Shown: one piece after another, positions 27,971 to 37,390 of the stretch
How positions within the stretch are numbered: position 1 is the first letter of the stretch
Layout of the letters: every line of letters starts with the position of its first letter
DNA from: Paraburkholderia sp.
GTDB lineage: Bacteria; Pseudomonadota; Gammaproteobacteria; Burkholderiales; Burkholderiaceae
DNA: 64,000 nt
Direction: 5' to 3'
Assembly (NCBI RefSeq): GCF_026225065.1
Contig: NZ_JAMFSB010000112.1
Coordinates: 1-64,000 of the forward strand
The notes under the pieces: model-generated
What the model was told of the DNA's origin: nothing
The model's input: only the letters and a program-made list of their open reading frames with translations
Database searches by the model: none
Translations under genes and position numbers: made by a program

Positions 27971-29986
27971 ATGGAGCAAGCGTATGTTCACCTGTTGCAT
28001 CTGCTCGGCGGCCACGCGGGATGGACGTTGGCGGTGGTATTTCTGGCAGCCTTTCTGGAGTCGGTCGCAGTCATCGGTACCTTCATCCCCGGTAGCACAG
28101 CCATGTTTCTGGCCGGAGCGTTAGTCGGCACAGGTGCGCTCAACCTCGGCTGGCTGTTCGCTTGCGCGCTCGTCGGCGCCATCGCGGGCGACGGACTCAG
28201 CTATTGGATCGGCCACCGCTACCGCAATACGCTCGTCCAACTCTGGCCGTTCCGCACGCATCCGCAGATCCTGCAGACCGGCCATCAGTATTTCACGCAG
28301 CACGGCGCGCGCAGCGTCGTGTTTGCCCGTTTCATCGCACCGGTGCGCGCCATCGTGCCAGTCGTCGCAGGCATGCTGGGAATGAGCCCAACGCGCTTCT
28401 ACGCGATGAACGCCCTGTCTGCAGTACTTTGGGCACCCGCGCACATTCTTCCGGGGGTCGTGTTCGGCGCGTCCCTGCAACTGGCGGGCGCCGTTTCGTT
28501 TCGTCTGGTCGCCGTCATCGCGATTCTCGCCGCAATCGGATGGCTGAGCTTCCAGGCAATGCGCCACATCGTCTTGCGCGCGCGGGCATGGGCCAACGCA
28601 TCGCGTCGCGAGCTGGTCGTGTGGGCCCGTTGTCACAACGGACGTGCGGCAAGCGTCCTCGTGCAGGTGCTGGATCCCGAGAGGCCGGCGATGAGCATCG
28701 TCGCCATCATCTCCGTACTGGTGCTGTTGTTCGCAGGGATCTTCTTCGGGGTGTTTCAAGGCGTGGCCAATGGCGACCCGCTGGTTCAGATCGACATGTC
28801 GGTGTATCGATTCCTTCAATCGATACACTCTCCCTGGGCCGACTCGCTGGTATCGGGCCTCGCCACGCTGGGCAGCGTCCCTACGCTGGCCGCCGTTGTC
28901 GCGACCGTTATCGTCTGGATGACATACGAACGGCGTTGGCTCGCCGTCGCCTACTGGCTGGCGGCAGTCGCTTTTTCGCAATTGCTGATCTTCGCCATCC
29001 AGTTGACGGTGCGGCAGGTGTCGCCCGTTTCCACCGGTTTCGAAGCGTATGCATTCCCCAGCAATCACGTAGCGGCAAGCGCGATTGTCTACGGCTTTCT
29101 CGCCTTCCTGCTGTCGCGTCGCGTCGGCAAAATTCAGGGCGTCCTGGTAACGACGGTCAGCGCCGCGATCGTCGTGGCGGTAGCGTTCGCCGGGCTCTAC
29201 GTGGGACGCTTTTCGTTCTCCGATGCGGTGGGCGGCGCGGCGTTCGCGGCGATCTGGGTCGCCGTCGTTGCATTGACCGCCGTGTGGCGCAACCCTGGGA
29301 TGCCCGCTCCACGCGAGTTTATGCCCGCTGTGATGCTGCTGGTGATCTGCGCCAGCGCAGCACCGCAAATCGAACTTCACCATTTGGGCAGCGTACCGTC
29401 CAGCGAACAACGCCCTCCTCTCGAGGTCGTCACCGAAGCGCAATGGACCGATACGCTCTGGAAGACCTTTGCCTGCTACCGCTCTGACATGACAGGCGAC
29501 CGGCGCGAGCCGATCACGGTGCAGTGGTCAGCCAACCGCGAACAGATCGAATCGCAATTGGCCGACCGCGGCTGGATGGAAGGCACGCAACTCTCGGTGC
29601 GCTCCATCCTCTCGCTGGTCGCCCCCGACCCCGAGGCGACCGCGTTACCCGTTTTGCCGAAGCTCAATAACGGCGAGCCCTCGACACTCGTCTTTACGCG
29701 TGCCCGCGATGCGCGCGACGAGCGCGACGTCTTGCGCTTCTGGCCCACCACGTATGCCGTGCAACGCAAAAGCGGTGGACCGTCCGCGCAGATCTGGCTA
29801 GGCTCGCTGGTCCATGAGCGGTTGCGGCGCCCAACGTGGCCATTCAATGTGCTACGCCCGGACCGGCAAATCGATCCGCTGATCTCCGTGGAGGGACCCA
29901 AAGGCCCATGGCGCGAACTTGAAGTTTCCAGCGACGCCGGATGCGAAGGCGTGCGCGTGACGCTGATCGATTCAAACGTAAAATGA
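27971..29986 (+). CDS. DedA - PAP2-like - LssY_C multidomain membrane protein
   Basis: DedA-type N-terminus (FLESVAVIGTFIPGSTAMFLAGALVG...GDGLSYWIGHRY), PAP2-like region with FPSNH, soluble LssY_C-like C-terminus. Confidence 0.88.
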   Translation: MEQAYVHLLHLLGGHAGWTLAVVFLAAFLESVAVIGTFIPGSTAMFLAGALVGTGALNLGWLFACALVGAIAGDGLSYWIGHRYRNTLVQLWPFRTHPQILQTGHQYFTQHGARSVVFARFIAPVRAIVPVVAGMLGMSPTRFYAMNALSAVLWAPAHILPGVVFGASLQLAGAVSFRLVAVIAILAAIGWLSFQAMRHIVLRARAWANASRRELVVWARCHNGRAASVLVQVLDPERPAMSIVAIISVLVLLFAGIFFGVFQGVANGDPLVQIDMSVYRFLQSIHSPWADSLVSGLATLGSVPTLAAVVATVIVWMTYERRWLAVAYWLAAVAFSQLLIFAIQLTVRQVSPVSTGFEAYAFPSNHVAASAIVYGFLAFLLSRRVGKIQGVLVTTVSAAIVVAVAFAGLYVGRFSFSDAVGGAAFAAIWVAVVALTAVWRNPGMPAPREFMPAVMLLVICASAAPQIELHHLGSVPSSEQRPPLEVVTEAQWTDTLWKTFACYRSDMTGDRREPITVQWSANREQIESQLADRGWMEGTQLSVRSILSLVAPDPEATALPVLPKLNNGEPSTLVFTRARDARDERDVLRFWPTTYAVQRKSGGPSAQIWLGSLVHERLRRPTWPFNVLRPDRQIDPLISVEGPKGPWRELEVSSDAGCEGVRVTLIDSNVK

Positions 29987-30076
29987 ACCCGTGTTGACGC
30001 CTGTCCGGGCATCCGGCTTGCGAATGCAACATTCCATGAACGCGGATGCAGCGGCGCTGCTGCTGCGCCCTCAGCC

Positions 30077-31144
30077 GTGACTTCAGGAGCCGCGCAATTG
30101 ATAGAGTTTCCGCAATCGGAGATTTCGACCTGGGGCGGCGCGGTCGTCTTTCTAAACGTCTTTCTGACGCGTCTCGGTGTTCCCCTACCCGCGGTGCCCG
30201 TCCTGCTGTTCGCCGGTACCGCGGTCGCGAGCGGTGCCCTGTCGTTCTGGTATGTATTGCCGGCAGCGGTGCTCGGCGCATTGCTCGGCGATGGCATCTG
30301 GTTCGCGGCAGGACGCCTGTACGGCCAGCGGCTGATTAACGCGCTTTCGCGTCTATCGATGTCTGCCGGTGCACGCGTGCGGACTACGCGCTCCCTGTTT
30401 GAGCGCTTTGGCGCGCCGATCGTGTCGGTGTCCAAATTCATCCCGGGTCTTGCCCTCGCCACCCCGCCGCTAATGGGTACCACGCGGGTCGACCCAAAGA
30501 TATTTGCCGCATGGGATCTGCTAGGCGCTGTGATATGGGCAACGTTCTGGCTGCTAGGGGGCGCCCTGTTCCAGAAGCAGCTCGGTCTGTTCGTGCTCGC
30601 AGTCCGGGCACATGGCACGACGGTGATCGATCTGGTGCTGGCGGCGTCGCTCCTCTACTTCGTGGTTCGCTGCATCCAGCGCTGGCGCTTTAGACGCTGG
30701 CTCAAGCAGGTACGGATTACCCAGGAACAGTTCGAGGCGACCTTGCGCTCGGAGTCGCCGCCGATCATTCTGGACGCGCGGCCAGAGTCCGCGGTGCAGG
30801 ACGATAGCCATCGCATTCCCGGCGCCCAGCCGCTCGATGCGACTTCGGCGGCCGAGATCGAAGAGGCTTTGCCGGGAAAGCACCGCGTGGTGTATTGCGT
30901 GTGTCAGGACGAGGCTACAGCCATGCGCATCAGGTTACATATGCGCCGTAAAGGGTTTACGCGGATTCGCGCGCTCAAGGGCGGCCTCGACTCCTGGGCA
31001 CGCCGCGGCTACGCCTTCGACCCGTTTCCTTCAGGGGCCAGCGCGGCCGCCCTGGCAGCGCGGGTGGAGAGTTTGCGCTCGGAGACAGAGGCCGTCACGC
31101 TACGCGGCGTCGCGCCAAGACGAGAAAGTTCCGCTAAACCGTAG
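30077..31144 (+). CDS. DedA family membrane protein fused to C-terminal rhodanese-like domain
   Basis: LFAGTAVASGALSFWYVLPAAVLGALLGDGIWFAAGRLYG...; then PPIILDARPESAVQ...HRIPGAQPL...VVYCVCQDEATA...LKGGLDSWARRGY. Confidence 0.88.
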   Translation: MTSGAAQLIEFPQSEISTWGGAVVFLNVFLTRLGVPLPAVPVLLFAGTAVASGALSFWYVLPAAVLGALLGDGIWFAAGRLYGQRLINALSRLSMSAGARVRTTRSLFERFGAPIVSVSKFIPGLALATPPLMGTTRVDPKIFAAWDLLGAVIWATFWLLGGALFQKQLGLFVLAVRAHGTTVIDLVLAASLLYFVVRCIQRWRFRRWLKQVRITQEQFEATLRSESPPIILDARPESAVQDDSHRIPGAQPLDATSAAEIEEALPGKHRVVYCVCQDEATAMRIRLHMRRKGFTRIRALKGGLDSWARRGYAFDPFPSGASAAALAARVESLRSETEAVTLRGVAPRRESSAKP

Positions 31145-31255
31145 CCGCCCTGGTTGTGGATTGTCAATTTACTGTGGTACAAAGACGCGTCGCGCTCCGC
31201 CGACCTTGGCGGCACGACACCAACACAACACGTCTTTTTTGGAAAACTCAGGAAA

Positions 31256-31459
31256 ATGGCAACAGGTACAGTGAAGTGGTTTAACGATGCAAAGGGCTTT
31301 GGTTTCATTACGCCGGACGGCGGCGGCGAAGACCTGTTCGCGCATTTTTCTGAAGTCCAGGGAAGTGGCTTCAAATCGCTGCAGGAAAACCAGAAGGTCA
31401 GCTTCGAAGTGAAGCAAGGCCCGAAGGGCAAGCAAGCGGCTAACATCACGCCGCTGTAA
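31256..31459 (+). CDS. cspA: cold-shock protein, CspA family (second copy)
   Basis: Identical to 19216-19419 product except I5T. Confidence 0.97.
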   Translation: MATGTVKWFNDAKGFGFITPDGGGEDLFAHFSEVQGSGFKSLQENQKVSFEVKQGPKGKQAANITPL

Positions 31460-31486
31460 GCAGCCGGAACTCACGTTCCCGCAGAA

Positions 31487-31518
31487 CATTGGCCCGCCTT
31501 GGCGGGCCAATGTCGTTT
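31487..31518 (+). terminator. intrinsic terminator of cspA copy 2
   Basis: CATTGGCCCGCC-TT-GGCGGGCCAATG followed by TCGTTTT. Confidence 0.8.
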
Positions 31519-31554
31519 TCAGGCGCGAACTGCAGCTGTTATCTGCGGATGTCG

Positions 31555-32166
31555 TCAGGCGGCGACTGCGCTCGGCACTGTCTTTTTACCCGGCGGCCTA
31601 CCCCGGGTTGCCCTCTTCGCGACCGGCTTTTTCGCAGCGGCCTTCTTTGCTGCAGATTTTTTCGCCGGAGCCCTCGCGCTCGGCGCTTTCTTAGCCGCGG
31701 TCTTTTTCACAGCGGCCCGCTTGGCGGGCGCTTTCTTCGCAGCCGTTTTCTTCGCCGCCACCTTCCTTGCAGCAGTCGTCGCTTTGCTAGTGCCGCTGCC
31801 GTTCAATACGATCCCAGCTGCGCCGTCAATAAGGAAACGGGTACGGTCCTTCACGTCCTTGATCCAGGCGGGTGGCCTTGCATGACCGCTCCATGTTGCG
31901 CCAGTTTTAGGATCACGATACTTCGGCGGTAGCTTGCCCTTGGCGCCAGCGACACTCTTCGCAACGCCATTGGAAAGACGGCGCCCCGCTGCTTTAGCTT
32001 CTCGCCTGGCCTTGGCACGGGCTTCGATATCCGCAGTCGTCAAGCCGTGCTTGATCATCAGTTCGCGGATCTGGTCGACGGCCTTTTGCGCGCGTTCGGC
32101 TAGTAAAGTTTCGGCTTGCGCCTGGAGTTTCTTCATACGCGCTTGAATCTGCTCGAGAGTGGCCAT
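31555..32166 (-). CDS. H-NS family nucleoid protein with Ala/Lys-rich histone H1-like tail
   Basis: N-terminal coiled coil; H-NS-type PPKYRDPKTGATWSGHARPPAWIKD; tail of AKK/AAK repeats. Confidence 0.93.
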   Translation of the reverse strand: MATLEQIQARMKKLQAQAETLLAERAQKAVDQIRELMIKHGLTTADIEARAKARREAKAAGRRLSNGVAKSVAGAKGKLPPKYRDPKTGATWSGHARPPAWIKDVKDRTRFLIDGAAGIVLNGSGTSKATTAARKVAAKKTAAKKAPAKRAAVKKTAAKKAPSARAPAKKSAAKKAAAKKPVAKRATRGRPPGKKTVPSAVAA

Positions 32167-32429
32167 AGTGCCTCCTTTACGTGTGGACGATGGTCGCACT
32201 ATGCCATGAGCACACAACAAAGCGCTATGGTTTCGCACATAACGAGACAAGGCATAACCCTTTATCGGCACTGCATCGCTCAAAAAATATCGGCTTGCAG
32301 GGCGGATGACTGTTTCATTAATAGAACTGAGCATAGGTCATCCCCATTCGTCCACTCAAACCCGTGGCACGAATAATGCTGACCAGCACAGGCTAGCTGC
32401 GAACCGGCCGCCACCTTCAAGGAACCAAC

Positions 32430-33719
32430 GTGCCCACTGAACCATTAGATCCAGAGCTTGTGGTTGAAGATGAGGCCGGCCGGTCGTGGACCCGGCGCCT
32501 GGGTCCGGGCCTCGTCACGGGCGCGGCCGACGATGACCCGAGCGGCATCGCAACCTACTCGCAAGCCGGCGCACAATTCGGCTTTGGTCTGCTGTGGACC
32601 ATGCTGCTCACCTTCCCGCTGATGGTTGCGATTCAATCGATCAGCGCGCGCATGGGACGGGTTACCGGCCGCGGACTCGCCACCAACCTGCGCCGCCACT
32701 ATCCTTCGCAGGTCCTGTACGCCGCCGTGATGGTTCTGCTGGTTGCGAATACGATCAATATTGCCGCTGACCTCGCGGCAATGGGTGCGGCCGCCAAGCT
32801 TGTACTCGGCGGTCCCGTGCAGATTTACGTGGTTCTGCTAGGCACGTTTTCCCTTTTGCTGCAGGTCTTTATGCCATACGAGCGCTATGCCCGTATCCTT
32901 AAGTGGCTCACGCTCGTCTTGCTTGCGTACGTTGCGATCGTGTTTGTCATTCCGGTCGACTGGAAAGCCGTTGGCCTAAGCATTGTCAAACCGCCCATTC
33001 AAATCTCCGGCCACTATCTGACGACCGTCGTTGCCGTGCTCGGCACCACGATCAGCCCTTATCTGTTTTTCTGGCAAGCCTCGCAGGAAGTAGAAGAGAT
33101 TCGCTCCGAACCAGGGCAAGAGGCATTGCTGCGCGCGCCGCAGCAGGCAAACGCCCAACTCAGCCGCATCACCTTCGACACGTGGATAGGCATGGCGATG
33201 TCGAACGGCGTGGCGTTCTTCATCATTCTTGCTGCTGCGGCGACCTTGCACGCCCATCACATCCAGATCACCACTTCCGCCGACGCCGCAAGCGCCTTAA
33301 AGCCGATTGCCGGTTCATTCGCATTCCTGCTGTTCAGCCTCGGCATCATCGGCACCGGCCTGCTCGCTCTTCCTGTGCTGGCGGGGTCCGCGGCTTACGC
33401 CGCTGCCGGCACGATGAAGTGGCGCAACAGCCTGGCGCTGCAGGTTAGCCTCGCCAAGCAGTTTTATGCGGTGATCGCGATCGCGATTCTCGGCGGCGTC
33501 ATACTCACGTTTGTAAATTTCGATCCGATCGATGCGCTTTACTGGAGCGCCGTCGTGAACGGGCTAGCGGCGGTACCGATCATGGTGCTGGTCATGCTCA
33601 TGTCGGGGCGCCGGGAAATCATGGGCGAGTTTATCGTGACCGGTCTGTTGCGCTGGGTGGGATGGATCGCGACTGCGGTGATGACGCTCGCGGCAGTGGG
33701 AATGTTCTGGCCGGCTTAG
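32430..33719 (+). CDS. NRAMP family divalent metal transporter
   Basis: LGPGLVTGAADDDPSGIATYSQAGAQFGFGLLWTMLLTFPLM; NRAMP-type TM pattern. Confidence 0.9.
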   Translation: MPTEPLDPELVVEDEAGRSWTRRLGPGLVTGAADDDPSGIATYSQAGAQFGFGLLWTMLLTFPLMVAIQSISARMGRVTGRGLATNLRRHYPSQVLYAAVMVLLVANTINIAADLAAMGAAAKLVLGGPVQIYVVLLGTFSLLLQVFMPYERYARILKWLTLVLLAYVAIVFVIPVDWKAVGLSIVKPPIQISGHYLTTVVAVLGTTISPYLFFWQASQEVEEIRSEPGQEALLRAPQQANAQLSRITFDTWIGMAMSNGVAFFIILAAAATLHAHHIQITTSADAASALKPIAGSFAFLLFSLGIIGTGLLALPVLAGSAAYAAAGTMKWRNSLALQVSLAKQFYAVIAIAILGGVILTFVNFDPIDALYWSAVVNGLAAVPIMVLVMLMSGRREIMGEFIVTGLLRWVGWIATAVMTLAAVGMFWPA

Positions 33720-33734
33720 CTCTGCCGACAAATA

Positions 33735-35762
33735 TCAGGCAAGCGAGCCAAGACCTGCGTCGTCGCTCTCAGACACGCAGATCTGATTGCGACCTCGCCG
33801 TTTGGCAACGTATAGGGCGCGGTCCGCTGCCGCCACCAGACCACTTGCATCGCCACCCTGGCGCGGCTGTTGTGCTGCGACACCCAGACTCACGGTCACT
33901 ACCCCGGCGGGACTCGCGAGGTGTGGCACCTGCAGCGCTTCAACCGCCAGACGGATGCGCTCGGCGACCCGCCGTGCGCCGTGCAGATCGGTGTCCTTAA
34001 GGACCAGCGCGAACTCTTCACCGCCATAGCGGGCCACGATATCCGAGGGACGCCGCGCCGACAAGGCAATCGCCTGCGCGATCGTGCGCAGACAGTCGTC
34101 GCCGCGCTGATGACCGTAGTGGTCGTTAAAACTCTTATAGGCGTCGATATCGATCATCACGACTGCCGTAAAGCTGGAGTCCTCCGCCTCCGCGAGGTGC
34201 CGCCACTGATGCTCCAGTTCGCGATCGAAGTGCCGACGGTTAAAGAGCCCTGTTAAACCATCGCGATACGCTAGCCCCTGCAGTTCGAGACGTTCCTCGG
34301 CAAGACGTTGTTCGGCGGCCTTGCGTGCCGTGACGTCGCGTGCCGTCGCCGTCAGCGTTTCGGGCTGCCCGGAAAACGGATCGATCACCGGACGAAGGTA
34401 CGTTTCAAGCCACAGGATCTGACCGTCGGGTCGTCTGAAGCGGCTCACCTGCGATACCTCGCTCGCACCGGTGGCCAGTTTTTCGATAGCCGTAGCCAGC
34501 GCGTCGCGGTCGTCGGCAATGACCAGATCGGGAAAGTACTCACCGATCAGTTCATCAGGATCGCGGCGCATAACCGTTTGAGCGCGCGGCGAAACATAGG
34601 TTAGACGACCATCGAGCGTCACGCTCATGACGATGTCGGTCGCGTTCTCCGCCAGGATCCGGTAGCGCCGCTCACCCTCGCGCAACAGTCCCACCAGGCG
34701 GCTGCGCGAAACCTGAGTCGCGCTGATCGGCAGTGCAATGCCTAACGCAGCCAGCAAAAACAGTTGCAGCGAAAAGATGCGCGCTTCCATGTTCTCATAC
34801 GGATACATCCAAAGCGGTCCGATGCCGTGCATGGTGAACGCCACTGCAATGGCAAGACACAGCAGCAAGCCAACCATGACGCTAGCGAGGTCTGCCTGAA
34901 ACGCCAGCAGCATGATTGGCAGCAACGCCCAGTAAAGCAAAGGGAACTGGCTTTGTGCAAAGACGCCAGTCGTCACCGCACAAACCAGCAGGAGCAGTCC
35001 CAAGGTCTTTACACGCCGCTCGCCACGCAACAACTGCGCTGCCTCGCCACTCCAAAGCACGAGCGCTCCGGGCGTAAAGATGGCCAGACTTAGTGCGTCC
35101 GAAACGAACCAGTTGGCGAAATTGGGCAGCAGATTACCGCTCAGTTGTTCACGCAACAACGTGCATGCGAGCACGCCGGACACGAGCGGTGCGAGTATCA
35201 CGCCGCCGGCCAGAAATCTGATGAGCGCTTTGGGCCGCAGCAGTTCGGCGATCGTAGTCATGCGTGGTGCAAAGCTAAAGGCAATCAGCACCTCGAGCGT
35301 ATCGGCAAACGTGTAAGAGAGGGACACCGCAAGGCTCTCGCCAAGCAGATTGGCCGCCATATTGCCTGCTATGCCGCCGGCGAGCACCCAGTAGCGCTGG
35401 GCTGGCGCGGCCGCCATCATCTGGCCGAGCAGCAAAGCATTCGCAAGCCAGATGGCCGCAATTTCGCCGGCCATGCTTTTGAGTGCGCCACTCAGCAAAC
35501 AGGTGAGCATCGTCACCGCGAACGCGAGCAGCGTGGCGCGCAGTGTCGCGCTCACCCTTGGCTGACGTGCTACACCCGGAAATCCCGGTGATTCTCCTGC
35601 TGGTTCTTCGCTTGACTGCCCCATACGCTTGCTCTCAGTTCTTCTTGTTGGCGTAGGCTCGCACGGAACTTCCAGCCGTTCCCCGTCGCGCGGCCTTACC
35701 TTGTTCTTCAAGACGATCTTGCGATTCGTCCCCGCAAAGCCAGTGTATAGAGATTCGCGCAA
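33735..35762 (-). CDS. diguanylate cyclase: MASE1 - PAS - GGDEF
   Basis: MASE1-like TM region, PAS (RYRILAENATDIVMSVTLDGRLTYVSP), active GGEEF in VARYGGEEFALVL; the true start may be internal (for example MGQSSEEP). Confidence 0.9.
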   Translation of the reverse strand: MRESLYTGFAGTNRKIVLKNKVRPRDGERLEVPCEPTPTRRTESKRMGQSSEEPAGESPGFPGVARQPRVSATLRATLLAFAVTMLTCLLSGALKSMAGEIAAIWLANALLLGQMMAAAPAQRYWVLAGGIAGNMAANLLGESLAVSLSYTFADTLEVLIAFSFAPRMTTIAELLRPKALIRFLAGGVILAPLVSGVLACTLLREQLSGNLLPNFANWFVSDALSLAIFTPGALVLWSGEAAQLLRGERRVKTLGLLLLVCAVTTGVFAQSQFPLLYWALLPIMLLAFQADLASVMVGLLLCLAIAVAFTMHGIGPLWMYPYENMEARIFSLQLFLLAALGIALPISATQVSRSRLVGLLREGERRYRILAENATDIVMSVTLDGRLTYVSPRAQTVMRRDPDELIGEYFPDLVIADDRDALATAIEKLATGASEVSQVSRFRRPDGQILWLETYLRPVIDPFSGQPETLTATARDVTARKAAEQRLAEERLELQGLAYRDGLTGLFNRRHFDRELEHQWRHLAEAEDSSFTAVVMIDIDAYKSFNDHYGHQRGDDCLRTIAQAIALSARRPSDIVARYGGEEFALVLKDTDLHGARRVAERIRLAVEALQVPHLASPAGVVTVSLGVAAQQPRQGGDASGLVAAADRALYVAKRRGRNQICVSESDDAGLGSLA

Positions 35763-36055
35763 ATCCAGGGCGGGTGCCTTGGGCTGAACGTGCAGAACAC
35801 CGCAGAACGCGAGCTTTTAAGCGGAATGCTTAACTTACAGGACCTTAATCAACCCGCTCGGGCGGCTTGAAAGATCTCGGCTAGCGCGATTGTAAGAAGA
35901 GCGCATTTGTTGGCATGCCTAAGCCGTTGGCGCGATCTTATGCGTGGTGAATAGCCACTGAGCCTTGGCGGCTAAGGCAACCAAGGTCGCTAAAGACTGT
36001 TAAAAGCAGCCTGGGCGACGAAGGCCGATAAGGATCGCAGTGGCCACATCGCGAC

Positions 36056-37009
36056 TCAATGCCCGCTGATCAGCCGATCCGGTGACGATGCCGACGGCTC
36101 CAGGTTACGTGCGGTAGACCACATTTCGTGCTGCAGCCAATCGCGAAACAAGGCCAGTTGCGGCAAATCGCCCTGCTCGGGGCGCGTCACCAGCCAGTAC
36201 GACTGGTGGCCATCGACGTGCACGTTCAGCACCTGCACGAGTTCACCGGTTGCCAGTTCGCGCGCGATCATATGGCGGTCGGCAATCGTGATGCCAAGAC
36301 CGTCGACGGCGGCGCGAATCGCCAGATCGAGCAGATCGAATTCGTAGCCCGCGGTCGTATCGACACCGACGATTCCCGCCGCTTTTAGCCAATGCTGCCA
36401 GGTCAGATAGCGTTGTTCGTCGTTCGCGAGTACGTGTAGCAGCGTGAACTGATTCAGGTCGATGCCCTGTTGCCCCGCATGCCGCGCGAGCAGCGCCGGC
36501 GAGCAAACCGCGACGTGCCGCTCGCTCATCAGCAAGCGATTGTCAAAGCCTTCCCATTCGCCGTCACCGAAACGGATCGCACAATCGAGTACCCCCGATT
36601 CGGCGAGCTTGTCCTCGACGCGCGTCGACAGACTCAGTTCAAGCTCCGGATGTTCGTCGCGCAGGCGTCCCAGACGCGGCATCAGCCAGCGGCTCGTAAA
36701 GGTGGGCGGCGCATTGATACGCAAACGGTTAAGGTGAGTCTTTTCCTGAATGCTGCGCACGGTCAGTTCGATCTTGTCGAACGATTGCTGCAGCGCCTGC
36801 AGAAGCAGACGCCCCGCCGCCGACAGCTCAAGATGGTGATGGCGGCGTTGCAGCAGGGACTCCCCGAGTTGCTCTTCCAGTTGGCGCACTTGCCGGCTGA
36901 CCGCGCTCTGCGTGACATTCAACAATTCGGCGGCACGTGTGAAGCTGCCAGTGCGGCCAGCCACTTCAAAGGCTTTGAGCGCATTGAGCGCGGGCATTTT
37001 TCGTTTCAA
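36056..37009 (-). CDS. LysR family transcriptional regulator (GcvA-like)
   Basis: LNALKAFEVAGRTGSFTRAAELLNVTQSAVSRQVRQLEEQLG helix-turn-helix. Confidence 0.93.
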   Translation of the reverse strand: MKRKMPALNALKAFEVAGRTGSFTRAAELLNVTQSAVSRQVRQLEEQLGESLLQRRHHHLELSAAGRLLLQALQQSFDKIELTVRSIQEKTHLNRLRINAPPTFTSRWLMPRLGRLRDEHPELELSLSTRVEDKLAESGVLDCAIRFGDGEWEGFDNRLLMSERHVAVCSPALLARHAGQQGIDLNQFTLLHVLANDEQRYLTWQHWLKAAGIVGVDTTAGYEFDLLDLAIRAAVDGLGITIADRHMIARELATGELVQVLNVHVDGHQSYWLVTRPEQGDLPQLALFRDWLQHEMWSTARNLEPSASSPDRLISGH

Positions 37010-37390
37010 GGGCGTCTCTGATCGGGTGCGGCAAAGCGAAGTGACATTTTACGCGTTCGCCGCGAACGTCCTTTCGCCACCACGAGCGCGAAGATATACC
37101 GGCCCCTGCGCACAACATGCAATCGTTCCAATGGACAGACAAATTACTTCGTATGACGAATTGATTTTGAAATGACACCTCGACTCCACAGTCAAGCGCC
37201 AGAATTTGCGTAGCAAATCGAAATAGTAGTTGGTTCTCGTATGCGATTTTCCGATGGGGCAACCTTACCAGGTAAGGCTTACGCCCTTTCGTTGCTTTCA
37301 AAGGGCCCGAAAGACACATGTCTGTCATAAACACGACATATTCGTAAACCAGCATGAAACGTTGACGCGACTACTTTTTGGGGCAACGCC

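Noticed and set aside
28121-29443. 440 aa minus-strand ORF and 28162-29487 plus-strand alternative ORF over the DedA-PAP2-LssY gene
   Set aside because: Low-complexity Arg/His/Asp-rich translations overlapping a well-supported multidomain membrane protein.
31570-31790. Tandem-looking GC-rich repeats
   Set aside because: Explained by the AKK/AAK coding repeats of the H-NS-like tail, not an independent DNA repeat element.
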